Shown: positions 8,099 through 18,155 of the stretch, piece after piece | Layout: the number at the start of each line of letters is the position of its first letter | How positions within the stretch are numbered: the stretch's first letter is position 1 | Assembly: GCA_903845115.1 (NCBI GenBank) | Contig: CAIMWE010000084.1 | Span: 1-50,899 of the forward strand | Source of the DNA: an uncultured Acidobacteriota bacterium | GTDB lineage: Bacteria > Acidobacteriota > Thermoanaerobaculia > UBA5066 | Reading direction: 5' to 3' | DNA length: 50,899 bases | Position numbers and translations under genes: made by a program | Notes under the pieces: model-generated | The model's input: the letters and a program-made list of their open reading frames with translations, nothing else | Told to the model about the DNA's origin: nothing | Databases searched by the model: none

Positions 8099-9420
8099 TT
8101 CGGCCCCTTCCCGGAACCGGAGCCGCGACGCCCCTTCGGGCCGTTCGCCCTCCGCTTCCCCGGGGGGACCTTCACGATGGCGGCCCTCGCGGACGGGCCC
8201 AGCCAGCGGCCGGCGGCCCGGGCGAGGTCCGCCGGCGTCACCCGGCCGACCCTCTCCGGGAACGCGAGGAGCGACGACGGGTCGCCGTCGAACGCCACCG
8301 CCACGGCGGCCTCGGTCGAGAGGTCGAGGCGGGACTCCAGCGACCGGAGGAACCCGGCCGCCACCTTCGTCTTCACCCGCCCGAGCTCGCCTTCGTCCAC
8401 GCCCTCCCTCGCGATCCGGGCGATCTCCTCGTCGAGGGCGCCGAGGACCTCCTGGTACGGGGCCGCCCCGCGGAAGGCGATCCGGGAGAGGAAGAGGGTC
8501 GACCCGTGGTACCAGCACCCTCCCTGGAACGGGTTGAAGCCGCCCGAGACGTCGGCGGCCAGCTCGCGACCCTCGACGAGGCCGCGATAGAGCCGGGCGG
8601 TCCTCCCGTCGTGGAGCAGCTCTCCCAGCACGAGGAGGGGCCAGGCGTCCTCGTGGCCGCGCGGCGGGGTCCGCCAGCCGGAGACGAGGGCCGGCGTCCG
8701 GGCGAGCGGGGCCTCGCGGACCTCGACCACCGCCTTTGAACGACGCCCCTCCTCGAGGTCGGGCCTGACGGGCCGGGGACCGGACGGGACGGCCCCGAAG
8801 TACTTCTCGGCCTTCTCGAAGACCTCGTCCGCCCGGACGTCGCCGGCGATCGAGAGGACGGCGTTCGACGGCCGGTAGAACGTCTCGAAGAAGGAGCGGA
8901 CGTCCCCCAGGGTCGCCGCGTCGAGGTCGGTGAAGTCGCCGTACCCGTCGTGGGAGTTGCCCCACCGGCGGAAGAGGAGGCCGGGCAGCTCCTGCCACTC
9001 GAACATCCCGTAGGGGTCGTCCTGCACGTTGAAGCGGATCTCCTCCTTGACGACGTCCCGCTCCGTGTCCAGGGTCTCCTGGTCGAGCGCGAGCGCGGTC
9101 ATCCGGTCCGCCTCCAGCCAGAGGAACCGGTCGAGCGCCGAGATCGGCGCCGCCTCGACGTAGACCGTGACGTCCGGCCGGGTCTGGCCGTTGTTGCTGC
9201 CGCCGGACGCGTCGCAGACCTGGTCGAAGACCCCTTTCGGGGCCCGGGGCGTCCCGTCGAACATCAGGTGCTCGAAGAGGTGGGCGAACCCCGCCCGGTG
9301 GCGCGGCTCCTCCCGCGAGCCGACCTCGTAGAGGACGGTGAGGCCGAAGACCGGGGAGGAGCGGTCGGGCGACACGACGACCCGGAGGCCGTTCGCGAGC
9401 GTCCTCGAACGGAGGTCCAG
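8095..9420 (-). CDS. M16 zinc peptidase, catalytic subunit
   Basis: About 441 residues. The zinc-binding motif HLFEH (in HRAGFAHLFEHLMFDGT) is intact and followed by a Glu-containing helix (ERDVVKEEIRFN). It pairs with the downstream R/Y subunit. The start is uncertain: GTG at 9375 would cut off the conserved first strand (TLANGLRVVV), while the open frame continues upstream to 9471 without ATG, GTG or TTG. A CTG at 9420, 9 bases after a purine-rich gggggga, gives a normal family N-terminus and is preferred here. The gene follows the acyl-CoA dehydrogenase with about 25 bases between stop and start. Confidence 0.85.
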   Translation of the reverse strand: MDLRSRTLANGLRVVVSPDRSSPVFGLTVLYEVGSREEPRHRAGFAHLFEHLMFDGTPRAPKGVFDQVCDASGGSNNGQTRPDVTVYVEAAPISALDRFLWLEADRMTALALDQETLDTERDVVKEEIRFNVQDDPYGMFEWQELPGLLFRRWGNSHDGYGDFTDLDAATLGDVRSFFETFYRPSNAVLSIAGDVRADEVFEKAEKYFGAVPSGPRPVRPDLEEGRRSKAVVEVREAPLARTPALVSGWRTPPRGHEDAWPLLVLGELLHDGRTARLYRGLVEGRELAADVSGGFNPFQGGCWYHGSTLFLSRIAFRGAAPYQEVLGALDEEIARIAREGVDEGELGRVKTKVAAGFLRSLESRLDLSTEAAVAVAFDGDPSSLLAFPERVGRVTPADLARAAGRWLGPSARAAIVKVPPGKRRANGPKGRRGSGSGKGPK

Positions 9421-9445
9421 CGAGAGCCGTCCCCCCGCCTCCGGA

Positions 9446-10636
9446 TCAGGAATGGAGGAGCTGCCGCGCGATCACCATCCGCTGGATCTCGCTCGTCCCC
9501 TCGCCGATCGTGCAGAGCTTCGAGTCGCGCCAGAACTTCTCGGCCGGGTAGTCCTTCGTGTAGCCGTACCCGCCGTGGACCTGGATCGACAGCTCGGAGA
9601 CCCGGACGGCGGTCTCCGACGTGTGGAGCTTCGCCATCGCCGATTCTTTCGTCGTCTTCATCCCCTGGTCCTTCATCCAGGCGGCGCGCATCGTCAGGAG
9701 CCGGGCCGCGTCGACCTGGGTCGCCATGTCGGCCAGGTGGTTCTGGATCGACTGGAACTGGGAGATCGCCTTCCCGAACTGGCAGCGCTCCTTCGAGTAG
9801 GCGACCGCCACCTCGAACGCTCCCTGCGCGATCCCGAGGCCGAGGGCCGCGATCGAGATCCGGCCGCCGTCGAGGACCTTCATCGCCTGGATGAACCCCT
9901 CCCCGAGATGGCCGAGGAGGTTTCCCTTCGGGATCCGGCACTCCTCCATGACGAGGGTGGCCGTGTCCGAGGCGCGCATCCCGAGCTTGTTCTCCTTCTT
10001 GCCCGCCGAGATCCCCTTCTGGTGGAGGTCGACGATGAAGGCCGAGATGCCGTGCGTGCCGATGGTCTTGTCGGTCACCGCCATCAGCACCGCCACGTCG
10101 CCCACCGACGCGTGCGTGATGAAGTTCTTGGAGCCGTTCAGCACCCACTCGTCGCCGTCGAGGACCGCCATGGTCTTCGTCCCGCTGGCGTCGCTCCCCG
10201 CCTCGGACTCCGTGAGGCCCCAGGCCCCGATCATCTCTCCCGTGGCCAGCGGGGTGATCCACCGCCGCTTCTGCTCGTCGCTGCCGAACATCAGGATGTG
10301 GTTCGTGCAGAGGCTGTTGTGGGCCGCGACCGAGAGGCCGATCGCGCCGTCGATCCGCGAGATCTCCTCGATGACGCCGACGTAGTCGACGTACTTCAGG
10401 CCGGCGCCGCCGAGCGACTCCGGCACCAGGACGCCGAGGAGCCCCAGCTCGCCGAGCTTCTTGAAGGTCTCCCGCGGGAAGTGCTGCGCCTCGTCCCACT
10501 CCATGACGTGCGGGGCGATCTCCGACTCGGCGAACTCGCGAACCATCTTGCGGATCGCGAGCTGGTCCTCGCTCAGCTGGAAGCCGAACGTCGCCTGGGC
10601 CGAGGCGGCGGCGGAGGATTCGAGAACGTTGCTCAT
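9446..10636 (-). CDS. Acyl-CoA dehydrogenase (short/branched-chain type)
   Basis: 396 residues. FAD-dependent alpha,beta-dehydrogenation of acyl-CoA thioesters in fatty-acid or branched amino-acid breakdown, cytoplasmic, passing electrons to ETF. The three-part fold is visible: helical N-domain (about 18-130), beta-domain with [13 protein letters not shown] and the [13 protein letters not shown] segment, and a C-terminal helical domain. The catalytic Glu is in the [18 protein letters not shown] signature near the end, the position used by short-chain and butyryl enzymes. [17 protein letters not shown] is also conserved. ATG start at 10636. No ETF or CoA-ligase gene lies beside it, so the exact substrate is unknown. 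Confidence 0.9.
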   Translation of the reverse strand: MSNVLESSAAASAQATFGFQLSEDQLAIRKMVREFAESEIAPHVMEWDEAQHFPRETFKKLGELGLLGVLVPESLGGAGLKYVDYVGVIEEISRIDGAIGLSVAAHNSLCTNHILMFGSDEQKRRWITPLATGEMIGAWGLTESEAGSDASGTKTMAVLDGDEWVLNGSKNFITHASVGDVAVLMAVTDKTIGTHGISAFIVDLHQKGISAGKKENKLGMRASDTATLVMEECRIPKGNLLGHLGEGFIQAMKVLDGGRISIAALGLGIAQGAFEVAVAYSKERCQFGKAISQFQSIQNHLADMATQVDAARLLTMRAAWMKDQGMKTTKESAMAKLHTSETAVRVSELSIQVHGGYGYTKDYPAEKFWRDSKLCTIGEGTSEIQRMVIARQLLHS

Positions 10637-10658
10637 GGCGTGCTCCTCGAGGTGGATT

Positions 10659-12671
10659 TCAGGGGAGGCGGGATTTTACCGCCGACCGGAGCATCGACGC
10701 CTGCACGATCGTCGTCCCCGGATAATAGTGAGACAGGATCTCGCGGTAGGTCCTCCCGGCCAGCGCCTGACCAAACGCCCCGTTCTGACAGAGGCCCACC
10801 CCGTGCCCCCAGCCGCGGCCGTAGAACGTGAAGACTGGCCCCTTCTCGTCCTTTCCGGCCGCGATGGTGAAGAGGCTCTCCGGGATCGACAGGGCGAACC
10901 GGACCTCGAGACCGGTCAGCACCACCGGCCCCACGTCGGTCGTGACCTTCACCTTCGTGGCGCGCCCCGAGACCCCCCGCCCCTCCACTTCGACCTTCCG
11001 CACGACCGTGCCGCGGCGCGAGGAGTCCCGCTCCTTCAGCTTCGCCATCAGCTCGGTCCCCGTGAAGCGCCGGGTCCAGTGGATCCAGGACGACTCCCGC
11101 TCGTAGAGGCCCGCCGCGGGAGCGAGCGTCAGCGCGACGCCGACGACGACGCCTCCCCGGACGAAGAGCTTCACCCGGTCTCCCGGGAACGCGCGGGCCG
11201 CCCCGACGACCGCGTACCGGTCGCCCGACCCGACACACAGCACCGGGCGCTCGGCCAGCGGGTACGGCACCTTTCCCTTCGCGTTCCGGAGCGTGACGGA
11301 CTTCCCGTTCCACCCGACCAGCCGCCCCTCTACCTCCTCGAGGTCTCCCATCCTCGCCAGGAGGCCGGCGAAGAGGCCCGCCACTTCCTCCTGCGTGAAG
11401 GCGCGGTCGGTGGGGAGAGCGGTTCCGCCTCCGAGCTGGAAGCGAAGGGCCACGAGGTATCCCGCCCTCGCCTCGGCCGTCCACTCCTTCGGCGCGAGCT
11501 CCCGCTCCTCCTCGTCCGTGAGGAGGGAGGTGTCGCCGAACCGGGCCGCCTCCGCGAGGTCGGCGAAGACAACCGGGGGCAGAAGCGTCTTCGGGGCGCC
11601 TCCCGCCGGAAGCCCCATCCTCACGCGCAGCTCGTCGCGGGCGGCGACGAGGTCGGCGTAGGCGGTCCCGGTCCTCTCGATCGAGGCGAAGAGGGCCCGT
11701 CCACGGACGCCGAGCGGTGTCGTCGAGCGCCCGGCCGGAAACGGCGTCCGGAGCTCGAGGGGAACCTCGCCGGAGCACTTCACCGAGGCGAGGTACGGGT
11801 AGTCGGCCGCGGCGTAGGACGGGAAGATCGCGGTGACCGCCTCGGTGCGGCCGCCGCAGGTGGAGGTGAACAGCGTGTCGGCCACGGCTCCGTTCCAGGT
11901 CAGGACCTCTCCCGCCGTCGCCTCGACCGCCCTCGACGAGAGCGGGTGCTCGGCCCCGACGCCGCCGTAGACCTGGCACTTCGGCGTGGAGCAGAGGTCG
12001 TAGCCCTCCGCCGCCGAGCCGCCCCGGTGCCGGATCGCGTAGGAGCGGGCCGCGATCGCCTGGGCCTTGAGGGCTTCCGGCTCGTCGTAAACGCGCGGCC
12101 CCATCTCCGCCGGAACGACCCCCTTCAGGTAGTCCTCGAGGTTCACGTGGTTGATCGCGTGGAGCGTCCCGCGCCCGGTCGGTCGAACGATGACCGTCCC
12201 GCGGTACGTCCCGTCCGCGGCGGGAACCGGCTGGCCGCAGGGAGAGGCGATCTCCACCGCTCCCGCGATCTCCCGGGTTCCCTCCAGGGACGTCAACCGC
12301 AGCGCCGTCCCGGGGCCCGGCACGACGGCCACCGGCCCCGTGACGCGGCCGGAGAAGCCCTCTCCCCTGACGAGCCACTCCCCGTTCGCGAGACGAAAGG
12401 CCTGGGCGTTCACCAGGACCGCCACGTCGAGCGCTCCCGGAAAGTCCGGGAAAGGAAGCGGCGGCTGGCCGGCACCGGGAGCCGGGGCGGCCGGAATCGC
12501 CTCCGGCGCCGCCGTCGGCGCCGGCGATGGGGGCGGGGGCGGGGCCGGCGTCCTCGCCGGGGAGGGCGGGATCGCCGCCGGCGGGGACGCGACCGGCGCC
12601 GGTTGCTGGACGCACGAGAGGAGCGGGACGATCACGGCCAGCGCCAGGCCGAGCGCCGGAGACCGCCTCAA
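10659..12671 (-). CDS. SpoIID/LytB-domain lipoprotein
   Basis: 670 residues. A lipoprotein signal (LLSC, Cys20) is followed by a Pro/Ala-rich spacer to about 70. The SpoIID domain begins near 80 and is split: the first part has [10 protein letters not shown] (Glu189, the position of the catalytic Glu in SpoIID lytic transglycosylases) and [13 protein letters not shown] long insert follows (about 280-560), and the domain closes near the C-terminus with [17 protein letters not shown] and [11 protein letters not shown]. SpoIID cleaves glycan strands bare of stem peptides; outside spore-formers these proteins probably act in septal peptidoglycan turnover. The TTG start overlaps the DnaC-like gene's stop as TTGA. 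Confidence 0.83.
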   Translation of the reverse strand: MRRSPALGLALAVIVPLLSCVQQPAPVASPPAAIPPSPARTPAPPPPPSPAPTAAPEAIPAAPAPGAGQPPLPFPDFPGALDVAVLVNAQAFRLANGEWLVRGEGFSGRVTGPVAVVPGPGTALRLTSLEGTREIAGAVEIASPCGQPVPAADGTYRGTVIVRPTGRGTLHAINHVNLEDYLKGVVPAEMGPRVYDEPEALKAQAIAARSYAIRHRGGSAAEGYDLCSTPKCQVYGGVGAEHPLSSRAVEATAGEVLTWNGAVADTLFTSTCGGRTEAVTAIFPSYAAADYPYLASVKCSGEVPLELRTPFPAGRSTTPLGVRGRALFASIERTGTAYADLVAARDELRVRMGLPAGGAPKTLLPPVVFADLAEAARFGDTSLLTDEEERELAPKEWTAEARAGYLVALRFQLGGGTALPTDRAFTQEEVAGLFAGLLARMGDLEEVEGRLVGWNGKSVTLRNAKGKVPYPLAERPVLCVGSGDRYAVVGAARAFPGDRVKLFVRGGVVVGVALTLAPAAGLYERESSWIHWTRRFTGTELMAKLKERDSSRRGTVVRKVEVEGRGVSGRATKVKVTTDVGPVVLTGLEVRFALSIPESLFTIAAGKDEKGPVFTFYGRGWGHGVGLCQNGAFGQALAGRTYREILSHYYPGTTIVQASMLRSAVKSRLP

Positions 12672-13402
12672 AAGGCCCGCCCCTTCCCCTTCACTTCCTT
12701 CCGGAAATCCGGGCCGGAGACGCGGAGGGTCCGGCACATCTCGAAGAGACGGCTCCTGACCGCGCTTCCCACGCGGACCTCGAGCGTCTCGTCGCCCGGC
12801 TTCTCGGGCTCGTCGTCGAAGTTCGTCGTCAGGATCGTGATCCGGTTCCGGTTGTAGCGCGTGTTCAGCAGCCCGTAGAGAACCTCGCGCGCCCAGTCGG
12901 TCGGGCGCCGCGCCCCCAGCTCGTCGAGGACGAGGAGCTCGGCATCCCGGTACGGGGCGAGGATCTCGTCGGGGTTCTCGTCGGCGTTCCGCCCGAAGGT
13001 CGCCTGGATCCGGCTCAGGAGGTCGGTGAAGTCGCAGAAGATGCCGCGGACCCCCTTCTCCCGGATCAGGTCCATGAGAACGGCCACCGCCAGGTGCGTC
13101 TTTCCGCGTCCCACCGGGCCGACGATCAGGATGCCGTGGTCGACGGCCGGCCACTCGCGGACGAACTTCCGGGCCATGGCGCCCGCCACGTTCAGCGACG
13201 ACTCCAGGGCGTTCCAGTTCTGGAGGGAACAGTTCCGGTAGCGCTCGGGGATGCCGGCCGCCTCGATCCGGCTCTCGACGATCGCCGCCTCGCGGCACCT
13301 GCAAGGCAGCAGCTGGCCCGTCTTGGGGTGCTCCAGCACTCCGAAGCCGTGGCAGATGGAGCAGGGGGGAGAGGGTTCGTTCTTCTTCCGGGAGTGCGGC
13401 AC
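12668..13402 (-). CDS. DnaC/DnaI-like AAA+ ATPase (possible helicase loader)
   Basis: 244 residues. An N-terminal zinc-finger-like group (Cys14, Cys17, Cys34, Cys36) is followed by a AAA+ domain: Walker A GPVGRGKT (95-102), Walker B LLVLDE (about 152-157), sensor ILTTNF and an Arg finger region VGSAVRSRLFEM. This layout fits DnaC/DnaI loaders of the replicative helicase rather than IS21 IstB, since no istA neighbour exists. GTG start at 13402. The gene is 34 bases downstream of the sigma factor gene and coupled to spoIID, which is an uncommon setting for a replication protein. Confidence 0.75.
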   Translation of the reverse strand: MPHSRKKNEPSPPCSICHGFGVLEHPKTGQLLPCRCREAAIVESRIEAAGIPERYRNCSLQNWNALESSLNVAGAMARKFVREWPAVDHGILIVGPVGRGKTHLAVAVLMDLIREKGVRGIFCDFTDLLSRIQATFGRNADENPDEILAPYRDAELLVLDELGARRPTDWAREVLYGLLNTRYNRNRITILTTNFDDEPEKPGDETLEVRVGSAVRSRLFEMCRTLRVSGPDFRKEVKGKGRAF

Positions 13403-13436
13403 GCCGCGGATTCTACGGCGACCTCTTCGGACACCC

Positions 13437-14327
13437 TCAGTTGAGGTAGGCCTTCAGCGTCCGCCCCTTGAGGCTCCGCTTGAGGCGCGAGATCGCCTGC
13501 ACCTCGATCTGCCGGACCCTCTCGCGCGAGAGCTTCAGCTCATCCCCGATCTCCTGGAGCGTCATCGGCTCGCGCTCCCCCTCGGACCCGTCGTCCGGGA
13601 TGCCGAACCGCCGGCAGAGGACCGCGCGCTCCTTCTTGGGGAGAGTCTCGAGCAGCTCGTGGGTCTGCTTCACCGACGAGCGGCGGAGAAGCTCGTCGTC
13701 CGCGGAGGCCACCGAGGTCTGCTCGAGCATGTCCCCCAGCGTCCAGTCCTGATCGCTCCCGATCGACCTCGAGAGCGATTCGGACGACCGGCTGAGGGTG
13801 AGGAGAAGCTCGACGTCCCCCACCGGGAGGTCGGCCTCGAGGGCGATTTCCTCGACCGTCGGGTCGCGCTCCAGCTTCCTCGAGAGGGCCTCGCGCACGC
13901 GGGACACGCGGCTGGCCAGGGACGCCTGCTTGTGCGGGAGGCGGACGGCGCCGGTCTGCTCGGCGAGGGCGTGGGAGATGGCCTGCCTCACCCACCAGAC
14001 CGCGTAGGTGTTGAACCGGACGCCGCGCTCGGGGTCGAAGCGGGCGGCCGCCTGGATCAGGCCGATGTTCCCTTCGCTGATCAGGTCGAGGAACGACATG
14101 CCGGGCGAGTGGACCTTGTTCATGACGTACCAGACGACGAACTTCAGGTTCGCCCGCACCAGGTCGTCGACCGCTTCGGCGCGCAGGGACCGCTCCGTCG
14201 CCGGGTCGCGGATCACCCGGCCCAGCGCCCGCTCCTGCTCCGGCGTCAGCACCGGGTAGCGGCTGATCTCCTCCAGGTACTTCTGGCGGATCTTCTGCTC
14301 GTCGTCGGGAGGGCGTCTGATGGCCAC
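13437..14327 (-). CDS. Sigma-70 family RNA polymerase sigma factor (RpoD/RpoS type)
   Basis: 296 residues, a group 1/2-like sigma factor without a long region 1.1. Region 1.2 is at about 15-45 (KYLEEISRYPVLTPEQE). Region 2 follows, with LVRANLKFVVW, DLISEGNIGLIQAA and the -10 recognition helix FNTYAVWWVRQAI. Region 3 is at about 145-220, and region 4 ends in the -35 helix-turn-helix (TLQEIGDELKLSRERVRQIE). It directs core polymerase to a promoter set. Lying next to hspR/dnaK, a stress or stationary-phase role is possible but not shown. GTG start at 14327. Confidence 0.88.
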   Translation of the reverse strand: MAIRRPPDDEQKIRQKYLEEISRYPVLTPEQERALGRVIRDPATERSLRAEAVDDLVRANLKFVVWYVMNKVHSPGMSFLDLISEGNIGLIQAAARFDPERGVRFNTYAVWWVRQAISHALAEQTGAVRLPHKQASLASRVSRVREALSRKLERDPTVEEIALEADLPVGDVELLLTLSRSSESLSRSIGSDQDWTLGDMLEQTSVASADDELLRRSSVKQTHELLETLPKKERAVLCRRFGIPDDGSEGEREPMTLQEIGDELKLSRERVRQIEVQAISRLKRSLKGRTLKAYLN

Positions 14328-14361
14328 CGGGTCCGATTATCGTATCTTCCCGGGAAAGGGG

Positions 14362-14772
14362 TCACTCCCCGCGACGGACGAGCGGCCCCCTGGGGTGGAC
14401 GATCATCGCGCCGGACGAGGCGGCGGCGCGGGTGGCGTGCTCCGCCGCCATCGCCCGGAACGCCTGCATGAGCCGGCCGACCTCCCCCTCCATCTGGGAG
14501 AGGCGCGAGCGGAGGTCGAGGATCACCTCGACCCCCGCCAGGTTCACCCCGAGGTCCCGGGTGAGCGTCAGGATCATCTCCAGACGCTCCACGGTCTCCC
14601 GGTCGTACAGGCGGGTGTTCCCCGAAGACCGCGCGGGCTGGATCAGCCCCTCGCGCTCGTAGAGCCGGAGGGTCTGCGGGTGGACGCCGAACCGCTCGGC
14701 GACCACCCCGATGAAGACGTAGGACTCGCGCCCTTCGCCCCGCGTCCGGCGCCTGCGGCTGTCGTCGTCCAT
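14362..14772 (-). CDS. hspR: HspR-type MerR transcriptional repressor
   Basis: 136 residues. A MerR-type winged helix starts at about residue 18 ([25 protein letters not shown]), with the [13 protein letters not shown] wing and a short coiled coil (about 75-115). There is no Cys-rich effector domain, which matches HspR. In actinobacteria and others HspR binds HAIR elements in front of dnaK and uses DnaK as co-repressor. Here it lies 20 bases downstream of dnaK on the same strand, the usual autoregulatory layout. The palindrome over the dnaK promoter is the obvious candidate operator. Confidence 0.85.
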   Translation of the reverse strand: MDDDSRRRRTRGEGRESYVFIGVVAERFGVHPQTLRLYEREGLIQPARSSGNTRLYDRETVERLEMILTLTRDLGVNLAGVEVILDLRSRLSQMEGEVGRLMQAFRAMAAEHATRAAASSGAMIVHPRGPLVRRGE

Positions 14773-14792
14773 CGTTCTCCGGGCCTCCGCTC

Positions 14793-16721
<1,929 letters not shown>

Positions 16722-16753
16722 GATGATTCCTCCCGAACCTCAGTTCCGGGTGG

Positions 16754-16782
16754 AATCTAAAACCTTAGCGGCCGATTGTCAA
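16754..16782 (-). promoter_or_regulatory. dnaK-hspR promoter
   Basis: On the minus strand a perfect -35 TTGACA (16782-16777) is followed after exactly 17 bases by TAGATT (16759-16754), four of six matches to the -10 consensus. Transcription would start about 25 bases before the ATG of dnaK. The region is conspicuously AT-rich for this genome. Confidence 0.7.
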
Positions 16783-16788
16783 GGTTTT
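16759..16788. promoter_or_regulatory. Palindromic candidate operator over the dnaK promoter
   Basis: Perfect 8-bp inverted repeat aaaacctt (16759-16766) / aaggtttt (16781-16788) with a 14-base spacer, spanning from the edge of the -10 box to the -35 box. It is neither CIRCE nor the exact actinobacterial HAIR sequence, but it lies where a repressor would block polymerase. The co-transcribed HspR is the natural candidate (inference). Confidence 0.5.
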
Positions 16789-16799
16789 ACCAGAGCAAA

Positions 16800-16820
16800 A
16801 TCTACCCACGAAAAGTAGAT
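16800..16820 (-). terminator. Possible terminator after the DUF4388 gene
   Basis: Six-base arms atctac/gtagat (16800-16805 and 16815-16820) with a 9-base loop. On the minus strand the stem is followed by a short T-run (tttt), 8 bases after the stop of the DUF4388 gene. It reads as a weak intrinsic terminator, though it could also be a second operator near dnaK. Confidence 0.35.
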
Positions 16821-16828
16821 CCCGTAAC

Positions 16829-18145
16829 TCATTTAACCGTAATAGCTTCCCTTGAAGTCTTGGGTGCGACGGACGAAACCCCAGGCGAGGTGCTCCGGGC
16901 CCGGTGAGAGATGAAGAGGTCGGGATCGGTCTTTCCTTCCGAGTCGAATCCGATCAGGTAGTACTTGCCGAGATCCCGCTGGAGGACGTACCGGTAGCTC
17001 CTTCCCCAGGGGTCCCTCGTATCCGCCGGCCCGACCAGCTTCCAGTTCTGCACCGCCTCGACCGACTCGGGGAACTTCCCGGTCCCGAGATAGAAGGTGT
17101 CGACCGCCTCCGACAGCCGCCGGAGCCGGAGGAGCGAGAGGGACTTGCCGAAGGTCTCCAGGATCGGGATCCGGCGGGCGGGGAAAGTCCAGACGTTCCA
17201 CGGGTTCCGGCTCTGGGCGCTCCATCCGGCGACCAGGAGCGTCAGGAGGGCGAGCCCCCCGAGCACGGCGAGGGTCGAGAACGGCGACTCGTTCTTCCGG
17301 GTCCGCCTGAGCTCGCCGGTCATGGAACCGTGGGCCGGGCCGGTCACGAGAACCGTCTTCACCTCGGCGATGAGCCCCCGGCTGACGAGGTCGTAAACGG
17401 CCTTGCTACCGTCGAAATCGGAGAGGAACGTCCGGTCGATGATCGCCGCGACGCTGCGGCGGCCGTCGACCAGCTCGTACATCGGCCACTCCTGACGGGA
17501 GATCTTGATCGGTTCGTCCCGGCCTTCTTTCGCCCGGCGGGCGATCGACGCCTCGCCGATCTCCTCCGGCTCCTCGTTCTCCTCGGCCTGGACCACGGGC
17601 TGCGACACCGGCACGCGCTGGAAGACGAGGTTCGACGAATGGACGACCTTCTCGACGATGGGCCATTCGTCCATCATCCGGGCGCCCTCCATCAGGAGGC
17701 TCTCGACCGAGATCGGCACGACGAACTCCCGGTCGTAGTCGACCCGCTCCTGCGCGTCGAACACGTAGTCGCCGTCGGCCCACCGGAACAGGCCGAACGT
17801 GATCTTCCGGATCTGCGTGTCGAGGCCGTTGCGAAGGTCCTGGGCCGTGCAGAACCCGTTCTTGAGGAGGATGAACCCCAGGCGCTGGAGAGTCTGGCCC
17901 TGGATCTCGAGGGCCTTCACGAGCGTCTCGGGGGTGAGACAGCTGGTCTTGACGAGGAGCGTGCCGAGCCGCGTGTCGAGCCGCTTCGCCGACGACTCGG
18001 CGGAGATCAGCTTCCCCTCGTCGAAACCGAGGATGACCGTGTCGTCCGGGCTCCTCAGCGTCAGGAGACCCGTCTTTCGCTGCAGGGCGATGAGCTGCAG
18101 GATGTCCGAGAGGGAGAAGTCGCGGAGGGTCCCTTCCAGCGCCAT
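16829..18145 (-). CDS. DUF4388 (PATAN) protein with GspG-like C-terminal domain
   Basis: 438 residues. Residues 1-100 are a DUF4388/PATAN domain (MALEGTLRDFSLSDILQLIALQRKTG), found in bacterial signalling and gliding proteins. About 55-190 also resembles a GspE N-terminal (MshEN-like) segment (GTLLVKTSCLT...LGFILLKNGF). After a linker there is one membrane helix (about 315-335, STLAVLGGLALLTLLVAGW). The C-terminal 100 residues match the globular part of type II secretion pseudopilins (DTFYLGTGKFPESV, DPWGRSYRYVL, FDSEGKTDPD). A cytoplasmic sensor tied through the membrane to a pilin-like head is an unusual arrangement. ATG at 18145, 10 bases after the upstream stop. Role unknown. Confidence 0.72.
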   Translation of the reverse strand: MALEGTLRDFSLSDILQLIALQRKTGLLTLRSPDDTVILGFDEGKLISAESSAKRLDTRLGTLLVKTSCLTPETLVKALEIQGQTLQRLGFILLKNGFCTAQDLRNGLDTQIRKITFGLFRWADGDYVFDAQERVDYDREFVVPISVESLLMEGARMMDEWPIVEKVVHSSNLVFQRVPVSQPVVQAEENEEPEEIGEASIARRAKEGRDEPIKISRQEWPMYELVDGRRSVAAIIDRTFLSDFDGSKAVYDLVSRGLIAEVKTVLVTGPAHGSMTGELRRTRKNESPFSTLAVLGGLALLTLLVAGWSAQSRNPWNVWTFPARRIPILETFGKSLSLLRLRRLSEAVDTFYLGTGKFPESVEAVQNWKLVGPADTRDPWGRSYRYVLQRDLGKYYLIGFDSEGKTDPDLFISHRARSTSPGVSSVAPKTSREAITVK

Positions 18146-18155
18146 GCCGTTCCCG

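Noticed and set aside
12668-13402. DnaC-like ATPase as an IS21 IstB protein
   Set aside because: No istA gene or inverted repeats nearby; the N-terminal Cys cluster and genomic setting fit a DnaC/DnaI-type loader better.
16722-16830. CIRCE element upstream of dnaK
   Set aside because: The TTAGCACTC-N9-GAGTGCTAA sequence is absent; the palindrome present has different arms and spacing.
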